A stretch of 10,054 nt of DNA, from contig JAUJMI010000101.1 in NCBI GenBank assembly GCA_030446945.1, forward strand, positions 1-10,054, read 5' to 3'. The notes under the pieces are model-generated. The model was not told where the DNA came from. It worked only from the letters and a program-made list of their open reading frames with translations, and did no database searches. Below, piece by piece: positions 1 through 6,099 of the stretch. A program made the translations under genes and the position numbers. This stretch comes from Longimicrobium sp. GTDB lineage: Bacteria; Gemmatimonadota; Gemmatimonadetes; Longimicrobiales; Longimicrobiaceae. The stretch's first letter is position 1. Every line of letters starts with the position of its first letter.

Positions 1-1304
1 TCGTTGAGCGTGGTCAGCCGCCGCTCGCGCGTGCCGTCCAGCGCGGCGGAGTAGACGTCGCTGGGGCGCCGCGGACTCATCTGCGCCCACACGACCGTGC
101 GCCCCTCCACGTCGAACGAGGTGACCCCGCGCGGCCCCGACGCCACCCGCTGCGGCGCGATCCGGTCCAGACGCGTGCGGTAGAGCGGGATGGCGCCCTC
201 CGACTGCACGGTGAAGTACAGCCATCCCCCCGGCCCGAAGCTGAACGCGCCCACCGAGCGGTCCATCGGCCCGGTGACGCTGCGGCGCGCGGTGCCATCC
301 GCCCGCATCACCACCAGCTCGTTGTTGACGGCGGTGGGAAAGCGGCCGGCGACGTGCTGGCGCACGTAGGCGACGTACTGCCCGTCCGGCGAGTAGCGCG
401 GCGAGCTCTCCTCGTACCCCGCCTCCGCGATGCGCCGCGGCGCGCCCCCGGCGGCGGGAATGACGACCAGGTCGGACTCCTGCTCCACGTCCGCGTGGTA
501 GGCGCCGCGCGGCTCGGCGGAGGAGAAGATGATCGAGCTGCCGTCGGGGGACCACGAGGGCGCGGTGCTCCCCCAGCTGCCGGAGGTCAGGCGCACGGGT
601 TTGGCGTCGGGACGCGCATCCACCACGTACACCTGCCGCCAGCGCTCCCCCTCGATGGAGGTCTCGCCCATGAAGTTGAGGCGGGTGACGAGGCGCGGGT
701 CGTCGTCGCTGGCGTCCTCGCGCAGCTTGGCGCGGATGGCCGCCAGCGCGGCGGCACGGTCCCGGTCGATGCGGCGGATGGCGGCGGTGTTCACCTTCGC
801 CGTGTCGCGGCGGGTGCTGTCCAGCTCCATCGGCGTCAGCGCCGAGGTGAAGGCGACCCGGTCCCCCCGCGGCGACCATACCGGCCCCGTGGCGCCGGTG
901 CGGAGGTCGGTGAGCGGCCACGCCTCGCCCCCCTCCGCCAGGGGAAGGACCCACAGCTGGGCGCGTCCGCGGTCGCGCGCGCTGACGAAGGCGAGCCGCC
1001 CGCCGTCCGGCGAGAAGACGGGGGATCCCGTGGCGGCGCTGTTGGTCCACGTGAGGCGGCGCGGGGCGCCGCTGCCGTCGGTGCGGGCGATCCACAGGTC
1101 GCGGCGGTACTTGTTGGTGGCGGAGTCGGCCTGCGTCACCACGTACACCACGCTCCCCCCGTCCGGCGCCAGCGCCACCTCCGACGCGGTGCGCATGTGG
1201 TAAAGGTCGAGCGGCACCAGCGGGCGCCGCGCCTGGGCTGTCGCGGCGCTGGTTGCCCCCATCAGGGCCGCGGCGAGGGCGATGGCGGTTCTGAGTCGAT
1301 GCAT
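1..1304 (-). CDS. Secreted S9-family peptidase (prolyl oligopeptidase/acylaminoacyl-peptidase type), N-terminal part
   Basis: The reverse strand is open from an ATG at 1304 to the window edge, giving 434 complete codons with no stop; the gene continues beyond position 1. Residues 1-25 form a signal peptide: a basic start (MHRLR), an alanine/leucine core and a likely signal-peptidase site after ATAQA, so export is predicted. The rest is a beta-propeller with repeated TolB/PD40-type blades, seen as SPDGGRLAF (98-106), SPRGDRVAF (144-152), SPDGSSIIF (252-260) and SPDGQYVAY (305-313). Residues about 160-205 are a charged, probably helical insertion between blades. This arrangement is typical of the propeller that precedes the alpha/beta-hydrolase domain of S9 serine peptidases. 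The Ser-Asp-His triad would lie outside the window, so catalysis is not shown. A TolB-like propeller protein without a hydrolase domain is the main alternative. No good Shine-Dalgarno is visible. It is divergent from ppx. Confidence 0.85.
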   Translation of the reverse strand, partial: MHRLRTAIALAAALMGATSAATAQARRPLVPLDLYHMRTASEVALAPDGGSVVYVVTQADSATNKYRRDLWIARTDGSGAPRRLTWTNSAATGSPVFSPDGGRLAFVSARDRGRAQLWVLPLAEGGEAWPLTDLRTGATGPVWSPRGDRVAFTSALTPMELDSTRRDTAKVNTAAIRRIDRDRAAALAAIRAKLREDASDDDPRLVTRLNFMGETSIEGERWRQVYVVDARPDAKPVRLTSGSWGSTAPSWSPDGSSIIFSSAEPRGAYHADVEQESDLVVIPAAGGAPRRIAEAGYEESSPRYSPDGQYVAYVRQHVAGRFPTAVNNELVVMRADGTARRSVTGPMDRSVGAFSFGPGGWLYFTVQSEGAIPLYRTRLDRIAPQRVASGPRGVTSFDVEGRTVVWAQMSPRRPSDVYSAALDGTRERRLTTLN

Positions 1305-1345
1305 CGTCGGTCTTGGAGCACGGGGGAGCGTCGGGTGTTTGCGGC

Positions 1346-1374
1346 ACACTACGGCGTGGGCCGGGCGCGGGCAA
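1346..1374 (-). promoter_or_regulatory. Possible promoter of the S9 peptidase gene
   Basis: On the reverse strand TTGCCC (1369-1374, 4 of 6 matches to the sigma-70 -35 box) is followed after exactly 17 bp by TAGTGT (1346-1351, 3 of 6 matches to the -10 box). It would give a leader of about 35 nt before the ATG at 1304. The -10 match is poor, so this is a tentative call. The rest of the 215-bp divergent intergenic region (1305-1519) is GGC/GCG-rich simple sequence. I see no convincing promoter in it for ppx on the other strand. Confidence 0.35.
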
Positions 1375-1519
1375 GGCGGCGGCGTCGGCAGCGAAGAAGG
1401 CGGCGCAGGACGGCGGCGCGGCGCGGGCGCATCTTGCCCCGGCCCGATCCCTGCGCACAGATGCGGGCCGCCGGAGCCCGCTCGGGGCCGGCACCGTCCG
1501 TCTCTCGCGCGCCCGGGCA

Positions 1520-3091
1520 ATGCCGCAGCTTTCCGCACCCAAGAAGAGCCCCAAGTCGCTCCCCGCCTTTCCGCTGCGGGTGGCGGCCGTCGACGTGGGC
1601 TCCAACGCCATGCGCTTCATCGCGGGTGAGTTCCGCGGAGCCACCGAGTACGAGACGCTGGCCGAGCAGCGCATGCCCGTGCGGCTGGGGCACGACGTCT
1701 TCCTTACCGGCAAGCTCCCGCGCGAGGCGATGGACGCGGCCGTGGAGGCGATGAAGGGCTTCCGGGGGCAGATGGAGTCGCTGGGGATCGACCACTACCG
1801 CGCCGTGGCCACCAGCGCCATGCGCGAGTCGCGCAACGGCGGCGAGCTGGTGCAGCGCATCCGCGACGAGGTGGGGCTGGAGCTGGAGGTCATCACCGGC
1901 GCGGAGGAGGCGCGGCTGGTGTACGAGGCGATCCGCGCCAGCGTCCCGCTCGAGAGCCACAAGTGGATCCTGGTGGACCTGGGCGGCGGAAGCGTGGAGG
2001 TGTCGCTGGTGGACGCCAGCGGCATCCTGTGGAGCGAGAGCCACGTGATGGGCTCCGTGCGCCTGCTGGAAGAGCTGTCCGTCTCCGGCGAGGAGCCCGG
2101 GCGCTTCCAGCGGCTGCTGCGCGAGTACGCGGCCACGCTCCAGATCCCGGTAATCGCGCAGCAGTGGAACCCGCGCGGGGTGATCGCCACCGGCGGCAAC
2201 ATCGAGGCGCTGGCGCGGCTGGCGGGCGGGCGGGCCGCCCGGGGCAAGGTGACGCGCCTGTCGCTCGCCGACCTGCGCGGGCTCATCGAAATGCTTTCGC
2301 GCCTCTCGTATCGTCAGCGCGTGGAAGAGCTCGGGCTGCGCGAAGACCGCGCGGACGTGATCCTCCCCGCCTCCATGGTCTACGAGCGCGTGATCTCGGT
2401 ATCCGGCGCGGACGAGGTGCTCGTGCCGGCGGTGGGGCTCAAGGACGGCGTGCTGGTGGACCTGGTGGACGACCTGGTGACGCACCAGGAGCACGAGGAC
2501 CGCAAGGACAGGCAGGCGGTGGCGGGGGCGGTGTCGCTGGGGCGGCGCTACATGTTCGACGAGACGCACGCACAGCACGTGGCGCGGCTCGCCGGCTCCC
2601 TTTTCGACCAGCTCCGCAAGCTCCACAAGCTGGAGCCGACCGACCGGCGCATCCTGCTGGCCGCGGCGGTGCTGCACGACATCGGCGTCTACGTGGGATA
2701 CAAGAAGCACCACAAACACTCGTTCTACCTGGTCTCGCAGAGCGAGATCCCGGAGTTCACGCAGCGCGAGATCGACATCATCGCCAACCTGGCGCGCTAT
2801 CACCGCAAGGGTGTCCCCGCCGAGCACCACGACCACTTCACCCGCCTTCCCGAAGAGGACCGTGCGCGCGTGATCAAGCTCGCCTCGCTGCTGCGCGTGG
2901 CCGACGCGCTGGACCGCGAGCACATCCAGGCCGTCGCCAGCGTGCGCGCGCGTGTGGTGAAGGATCGCTGCATCCTGGAGCTGGAGGGGACGGGCGACCT
3001 CCTCCTGGAGCGCTGGGCTCTGCGCCGCAAAGGCGGGCTCTTCGAGGACACCTTTAGCCTCAAGGTGGAGGTCGCCGGCACCGCGGAGTGA
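1520..3091 (+). CDS. ppx: Exopolyphosphatase / pppGpp phosphohydrolase (Ppx/GppA family) with HD domain
   Basis: This 523-residue protein is close to the length of E. coli Ppx (513). The family releases terminal phosphate from inorganic polyphosphate and, in some members, converts pppGpp to ppGpp, linking phosphate storage to the stringent response. Visible motifs are the ASKHA phosphate-1 loop DVGSNAMRF (25-33), TSAMRESRN, GAEEARLVY whose Glu130 aligns with catalytic Glu121 of E. coli Ppx, the phosphate-2 loop DLGGGS (153-158) and ATGGNIEAL. The C-terminal half is an HD-like domain with LHDIG (His386-Asp387), HHKHS (397-401) and RYHRKG (426-431), matching the corresponding E. coli Ppx segments. 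The start at 1520 was chosen because the first strand of the fold begins about 18 residues later. The frame stays open upstream to an ATG at 1313, but that would add 69 low-complexity residues. No clear Shine-Dalgarno precedes either start. Ppx and GppA activities cannot be separated from sequence. Confidence 0.93.
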   Translation: MPQLSAPKKSPKSLPAFPLRVAAVDVGSNAMRFIAGEFRGATEYETLAEQRMPVRLGHDVFLTGKLPREAMDAAVEAMKGFRGQMESLGIDHYRAVATSAMRESRNGGELVQRIRDEVGLELEVITGAEEARLVYEAIRASVPLESHKWILVDLGGGSVEVSLVDASGILWSESHVMGSVRLLEELSVSGEEPGRFQRLLREYAATLQIPVIAQQWNPRGVIATGGNIEALARLAGGRAARGKVTRLSLADLRGLIEMLSRLSYRQRVEELGLREDRADVILPASMVYERVISVSGADEVLVPAVGLKDGVLVDLVDDLVTHQEHEDRKDRQAVAGAVSLGRRYMFDETHAQHVARLAGSLFDQLRKLHKLEPTDRRILLAAAVLHDIGVYVGYKKHHKHSFYLVSQSEIPEFTQREIDIIANLARYHRKGVPAEHHDHFTRLPEEDRARVIKLASLLRVADALDREHIQAVASVRARVVKDRCILELEGTGDLLLERWALRRKGGLFEDTFSLKVEVAGTAE

Positions 3092-3108
3092 CCGAGTACC
3101 GCCTTCAT

Positions 3109-3143
3109 GACGCAGAGGCGCGGGAGCGCGCGCCCTCTGCGTC
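3109..3143 (+). terminator. Strong hairpin after ppx, probable terminator
   Basis: GACGCAGAGG (3109-3118) pairs perfectly with CCTCTGCGTC (3134-3143), and the stem continues as CGCG/CGCG past one bulged C, leaving a 6-nt loop. The stem of about 14 pairs starts 18 nt after the ppx stop. No T-run follows, so it is not a classical intrinsic terminator; it may act with Rho, protect the 3' end, or belong to a palindromic repeat family. Confidence 0.5.
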
Positions 3144-3194
3144 GCCGCGTGCGCACCTCCGGTGGGGAAGCCCACTCCATCCGACGTTCCCCAA

Positions 3195-3765
3195 TCAAGC
3201 CACATGAACACTTCACCGCGGGGATCGCGGACGAGCTGATCGCGGCGCGACGGCGAACGATGGCCGCGAACCTGTTCATCAACGGCCGCCGGGCGCTGCG
3301 CTTCGCCTTCGGCGAGGTCGCAAATGTGACCGATTCGCCGTACCCGTTCACCCTCCTCGTCTCGCAGGTGGATACGGAGCGGGTGCTGGAGAAGCGTGTG
3401 GCCTCGCTGGGGTCGCACGTGGAGCGGCCGCTGGAGCCGCTCGGCTTCGAGCAGGACGTGCGCGCGCGTCTGCGGCACGGGGATGGGCGCGAGGAAGCGC
3501 TGCGCGCCCGCTACGTCGTGGGATGCGACGGCGCGCACAGCGTGGTGCGCCAGGAGGCGGCGCCGAGCTTCGACGGGGCGGCGTATCCGGCAGGATTTCG
3601 CGCTCGCGGACCCAAGCGTGGAGTGGGAGGATGACGCGCTGTACATCTTTGTCTCGCGCGGGGGGCTTCTGGCCGTGTTCCCCTTTGCCGGCCCGGGTCG
3701 TACCGGCTGAGCGCGACGCGCTCCGAGTCCGCGCCCCTCCCCGATACCTCCTGCGCCTGTTCCTT
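3195..3765 (+). pseudogene. Remnant of an FAD-dependent aromatic monooxygenase (PF01494 type)
   Basis: Three reading frames in succession resemble the middle of an FAD_binding_3 monooxygenase (phenol hydroxylase / rifampicin monooxygenase-like). Frame one runs from about 3205 to 3589: GIADELIAARRRT, NLFINGRRALRFAFGE, SPYPFTLLVSQVDTERVLE, then the family's RARYVVGCDGAHSVVRQ, whose GCDGAHSVVR is the conserved FAD/NADPH-contact motif. After AAYP, one extra base near 3590 moves the match to a second frame: QDFALADPSVEWEDDALYIF, then VSRGGLLAVFPFAGPG. A second shift near 3697 gives YRLSATRSESAPLPD. The N-terminal Rossmann GxGxxG segment and the C-terminal part are not found, so the gene is truncated at both ends as well as frameshifted. 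It lies between the ppx hairpin and the convergent Nif3 gene. A sequencing error could explain one shift, not the missing ends. Homology is judged from memory of the family consensus. Confidence 0.72.
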
Positions 3766-3882
3766 GAGCAGTAGTTGGTGCCGACAACCAGTTTCCGAGG
3801 GCGTGAACTCCGCGAGGAGAACGCAAGCAAGCTCGTGCGCACTCCCCCGTCTGGGTGTCTCCGCGTGAACCCAGCAGTTCCG
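3766..3882. other. Convergent intergenic spacer between monooxygenase remnant and Nif3 gene
   Basis: No gene or clear homology is seen. A weak inverted repeat, CTGGGT (3851-3856) with ACCCAG (3869-3874) and a 12-nt loop, lies just after the Nif3 stop on the minus strand. It could be a poor terminator but has no T-run. Confidence 0.3.
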
Positions 3883-4635
3883 CTACAGTCCGGTCGGGTG
3901 ATCTATGAAGAACCACTCGATACCAAAAGAATGCTCCAGGTGTTCGGCGAGGGCGCGCACCCCCCATACCTCCGTTGCGTAGTGGCCGCCGAGGAAGAGA
4001 TTGATCCCGCCCTCCTCCGCGTCAAAGAAGTTGTGGTGCGCGCCCTCGCCGGTGACGAAGGCGTCGAGCCCCGCCGCCACCGAGCTTGGCACCATGCTCC
4101 CCGCGCCCCCGGTGATCACGCCCAGCCGCCGCACCCGGGCGGGCCCGCCCGGAATCATCTTGACGCGCGTGCCCAGGAGCTCGTCCAACCGCGTGCAGAG
4201 ATCCTCGCGGCGCAGATCCACCTCACCCCACACACCAAGCGCGAGTCCCTTGTAGTCACCGAAGGTGCCCTGGGGCTCCGCACCGATCGCGCGCAGCAGG
4301 ACGGCGTTGTTGCCCACCTCCGGGTGTGCGTCGAGCGGGAGGTGCGCGGAGTAGACGGCGACGCCCGCGTCCAGCAGCGGCTTGAGGCGCCGGTAGCGCC
4401 GGCCCGTGAGGGGGAGGTTGCCGTCCCAGAAGAGTCCGTGATGGACCAGCAGCAGATCCGCGCCCCCGGCAATCGCCTGTTCCACGGTCGCCTGCGCCGC
4501 GTCCACGGCCACGGCGACACGGCGGATAGGTCGCGTGCCCTCCACCTGCAGGCCGTTGAGCGCGCCCGGGTAGTCTGGCGTGGTGGCGACGCGGAGGTAG
4601 TCATCCAGGTAGCGGACCAGCTCGTCGAGCTTCAC
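3883..4635 (-). CDS. Nif3-like dinuclear metal-centre protein (DUF34/YbgI family)
   Basis: A GTG start at 4635 gives 250 residues, the normal size for the bacterial YbgI/Nif3 family. Members form toroidal hexamers with a two-metal site. Several are labelled GTP cyclohydrolase I type 2 homologues, but the true substrate of most is unsettled. The five ligands known from E. coli YbgI (H63, H64, D101, H215, E219) are all present with near-identical spacing: H65-H66 in LLLVHHGLFWDG, D102 in HLPLDAHPEVGNN, and H218 and E222 in GGHYATEVWG. TGEGAHHNFFDAEE is also typical of the second lobe. The frame is open upstream to 4785, but those 50 residues would be translated through the terminator-like hairpin and the DnaA-box cluster and show no family match. 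The GTG opens directly onto the usual first helix (VKLDELVRYLDDYL). No strong Shine-Dalgarno is visible. It follows the bactofilin gene in the same direction, but a hairpin separates them, so it is probably transcribed separately. Confidence 0.9.
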   Translation of the reverse strand: MKLDELVRYLDDYLRVATTPDYPGALNGLQVEGTRPIRRVAVAVDAAQATVEQAIAGGADLLLVHHGLFWDGNLPLTGRRYRRLKPLLDAGVAVYSAHLPLDAHPEVGNNAVLLRAIGAEPQGTFGDYKGLALGVWGEVDLRREDLCTRLDELLGTRVKMIPGGPARVRRLGVITGGAGSMVPSSVAAGLDAFVTGEGAHHNFFDAEEGGINLFLGGHYATEVWGVRALAEHLEHSFGIEWFFIDHPTGL

Positions 4636-4660
4636 GAGAACGCCGGCGAAAGAGACGCGG

Positions 4661-4806
4661 GTTTTTCCCCGATCTGTGGACAACGGGAGTGGAGAACCGG
4701 GCCAAACCGGTGTGGAAAACGCGCAAACCCTTCCCATGCAAGGGCTTGCGCGTCGTTTACATCGCTGTGGAAAACATCCCCGCATGCGTAGAGTTTTCCC
4801 CCGATC
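4661..4806. other. DnaA-box-like cluster, candidate oriC (or DnaA-responsive site)
   Basis: Three 9-mers one mismatch from the DnaA box TTATCCACA lie within 100 bp, all in the same orientation: TGTGGACAA at 4675-4683 (TTGTCCACA on the other strand) and TGTGGAAAA at 4711-4719 and 4766-4774 (TTTTCCACA). AGTGGAGAA at 4688-4696 is a weaker fourth. Two near-identical 14-mers, GTTTTYCCCCGATC, sit at the two sides (4661-4674 and 4793-4806). The stretch has more A/T runs than the surrounding sequence. I noticed no comparable TGTGGA cluster elsewhere in the window. parS, parAB and mnmG nearby are typical origin neighbours. Against this, the region is short, has no long AT-rich unwinding element, and part of it is the end of the bactofilin gene. 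Confidence 0.42.
4719..4753 (-). terminator. Intrinsic-terminator-like hairpin after bactofilin
   Basis: Read on the minus strand just after the bactofilin TAA (4759-4757), arms at 4740-4753 and 4719-4732 form a 14-bp stem with a single A-C mismatch and a 7-nt loop. The stem is followed by three further T residues, whose bases belong to the DnaA-like box TTTTCCACA (4711-4719). The short T-run makes it a moderate intrinsic terminator that would end the parA-parB-M23-bactofilin transcript before the Nif3 gene. Confidence 0.55.
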
Positions 4807-5218
4807 CCGCGGGCAGGGCGCGGACGGCGTCCCCGTCCAGCATCTGGACCTGGCCGTTGAAGCGCGCGCCTTCCTCCAGGTGAAGGTGCTGCGCGCGGGC
4901 GTGGACGACGCCCTCGATGTCGCAGGTCGCCTGGAGCTCCAACCGGCTCTCGGCCACGACGCTGCCGCGGATCCGGCCGCCGATCACCGCGTCCTGGGTG
5001 AAGATGTCGCCCTCCACCAGACCCTCGCGCCCGACCACCACCGCCTTGGTGGCGCGGATCGTCCCGCGGATCTCGCCCTCGACGCGCACCGTGCCGTCGG
5101 TGACCAGGTCGCCCACGATCCGCATACCGGGGCCGATGATGGACATCGACGCCTCGCCCGCATTCGCCCGCGGGGCGGCGGGCATCTCTCCCGGCTTCTT
5201 TGCTTTTCCGAACGCCAT
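4757..5218 (-). CDS. Bactofilin (polymer-forming cytoskeletal protein)
   Basis: The 153-residue protein has the bactofilin layout: a short basic/disordered N-terminus (1-25), a right-handed beta-helix core (about 26-127) and a short tail. The core shows the repeated glycine/valine turns of the family, for example IVGDLVTDGTVRVEGEIRG, VVGREGLVEGDI, VIGGRIRGSVVA and CDIEGVVHARAQHL. Bactofilins polymerise without nucleotide on the membrane face and act as scaffolds for cell-wall enzymes, stalk or helical shape determinants and, in Myxococcus, chromosome segregation proteins. The ATG at 5218 is only 3 nt after the M23 stop, and GGAG at 5225-5228, inside the end of the M23 gene, is correctly spaced by 6 nt, so the two are translationally linked. 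The tail from about residue 138 (ENSTHAGMFSTAM) is outside the conserved fold and is encoded by part of the DnaA-box-like cluster. Confidence 0.93.
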   Translation of the reverse strand: MAFGKAKKPGEMPAAPRANAGEASMSIIGPGMRIVGDLVTDGTVRVEGEIRGTIRATKAVVVGREGLVEGDIFTQDAVIGGRIRGSVVAESRLELQATCDIEGVVHARAQHLHLEEGARFNGQVQMLDGDAVRALPAGSGENSTHAGMFSTAM

Positions 5219-5221
5219 CCT

Positions 5222-6028
5222 CTACTCCGGTAGGTGAACGAGAGTCACCGGGTCGACCGGCGTCCCGTTCCTGCGGATCTCGAAATGAAGGTGCGGAGCC
5301 GTGGAGACTCCGGTGCTTCCGCTCAGCGCGATGGTCTGGCGGGAGCGCACCTGCTGCCGTGCCTTCACCAACACGCGGGAGGCGTGCCCGTACAGCGACT
5401 CGTACCCTCCTCCGTGCGCGATGCGGACGAAAAGGCCGTACACGCTGTCGCGCCCGGCCTCGGTCACCGTGCCATCGCCGGCGGCTACGATGGGCGTGCC
5501 GAGCGCCACCGCGATGTCCATACCCGGATGCCGCCCGCGACCGCCGCGCCCACGCTGTCCGCGCGTGACGAACCCGCGCGCGGCCAGCGGCCACGCGCGC
5601 GGCAGGAGTGCCTGGTCGGTCGAGTCCGCGCTCGCGCTGTCGCCCGCCGCCGCGGGTTCGGCGGCCTTCGCGGGCTCGCGCCGGCGGACGCCGCCCAGCA
5701 GCTTGGTGATCTGCGCGTAGCGCGCCTCCAGCTCCACCAGCCTGCGGCGGAGCTGGTCCACCTCCGCCACCTCGCCCTCCAGCCGCCGCACCTCGCGCTG
5801 CAGCATCTGCGCGCGGGTGGCCTGCGCCGCCAGGTAGAACCACGACCCCATCATCACCAGCAGCGCCACGCCCAGCCCGACCCCCGCGGCCTTGAGGAGC
5901 CGCAGCCTGCGGTGCGACAGCTCGTAGGTGCGCGTGGTGAGGTCCGTCCCGCCGCCATGCGGCACGACGATGATGGTCGTCCGGCGATCGTCGGCGGCGC
6001 GCAGGCGGGAGCCTCGGGATTGAGCCAT
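5222..6028 (-). CDS. Membrane-anchored M23 (LytM-type) peptidoglycan endopeptidase
   Basis: In the 268-residue protein, residues 1-45 are basic and cytoplasmic, 48-68 form one hydrophobic transmembrane helix, 70-112 are an amphipathic coiled coil (REVRRLEGEVAEVDQLRRR) and 113-145 an alanine-rich linker. The C-terminal domain (about 150-265) is a LytM/M23 zinc metallopeptidase. Ligands His167 and Asp171 lie in RHPGMDIA, with His248 in HLHFE; His215 (YGH) and His246 fit the catalytic histidines. All active-site positions are present, so hydrolysis of peptidoglycan crosslinks on the outer face of the inner membrane is predicted, unlike the degenerate EnvC/NlpD regulators. The gene is followed almost without gap by bactofilin, a pairing known from shape-determining loci such as Helicobacter ccmA-csd1. 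The upstream gap to parB (71 bp) carries only an inverted repeat. ATG at 6028 is used; no clear Shine-Dalgarno is seen. Confidence 0.92.
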   Translation of the reverse strand: MAQSRGSRLRAADDRRTTIIVVPHGGGTDLTTRTYELSHRRLRLLKAAGVGLGVALLVMMGSWFYLAAQATRAQMLQREVRRLEGEVAEVDQLRRRLVELEARYAQITKLLGGVRRREPAKAAEPAAAGDSASADSTDQALLPRAWPLAARGFVTRGQRGRGGRGRHPGMDIAVALGTPIVAAGDGTVTEAGRDSVYGLFVRIAHGGGYESLYGHASRVLVKARQQVRSRQTIALSGSTGVSTAPHLHFEIRRNGTPVDPVTLVHLPE

Positions 6029-6039
6029 AGGACGGCAGG

Positions 6040-6089
6040 GCGTGAGTGCGGAAGTGCGTCAATGCGCCGTGTTTCAGACGCACTCACGC
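6040..6089. repeat. Inverted repeat in the parB-M23 gap, built of GTGCGTGA-type units
   Basis: GCGTGAGTGCG (6040-6050) and CGCACTCACGC (6079-6089) are a perfect 11-bp inverted repeat. An inner pair, GTGCGTC/GACGCAC, gives an alternative, shorter-loop structure. The same CACGCAC unit recurs at 6085-6091 and, inside the parB stop region, at 6101-6107. This may be an extragenic repeat, a transcript-processing hairpin, or a partial terminator between parB and the M23 gene. No T-run follows it. Confidence 0.5.
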
Positions 6090-6099
6090 ACCGCCGCAG

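Noticed and set aside
1313..1519. Upstream ATG extending ppx by 69 residues
   Set aside because: The added sequence is low-complexity Ala/Gly/Arg, unlike any Ppx N-terminus, while the ATG at 1520 lies the expected distance from the first phosphate loop.
1305..1519. Possible small RNA or leader peptide in the divergent region
   Set aside because: The sequence is GGC/GCG simple repeat with no conserved structure or convincing short ORF; only a weak promoter for the peptidase can be suggested.
354..1754. 466-codon open frame on the plus strand
   Set aside because: It is antisense to the S9 peptidase propeller and then overlaps the start of ppx in another frame. Its composition is Arg/Gly/Ala-rich with no recognisable fold.
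1349..3967. 872-codon open frame on the minus strand
   Set aside because: It is antisense to ppx, whose motifs are unambiguous. Its translation is low-complexity His/Arg/Ala-rich, as expected from the shadow of a high-GC gene.
4636..4785. Upstream ATG starts extending the Nif3 protein by up to 50 residues
   Set aside because: The extension would be encoded by the terminator hairpin and DnaA-like boxes and would lack any family similarity. The GTG at 4635 gives standard length.
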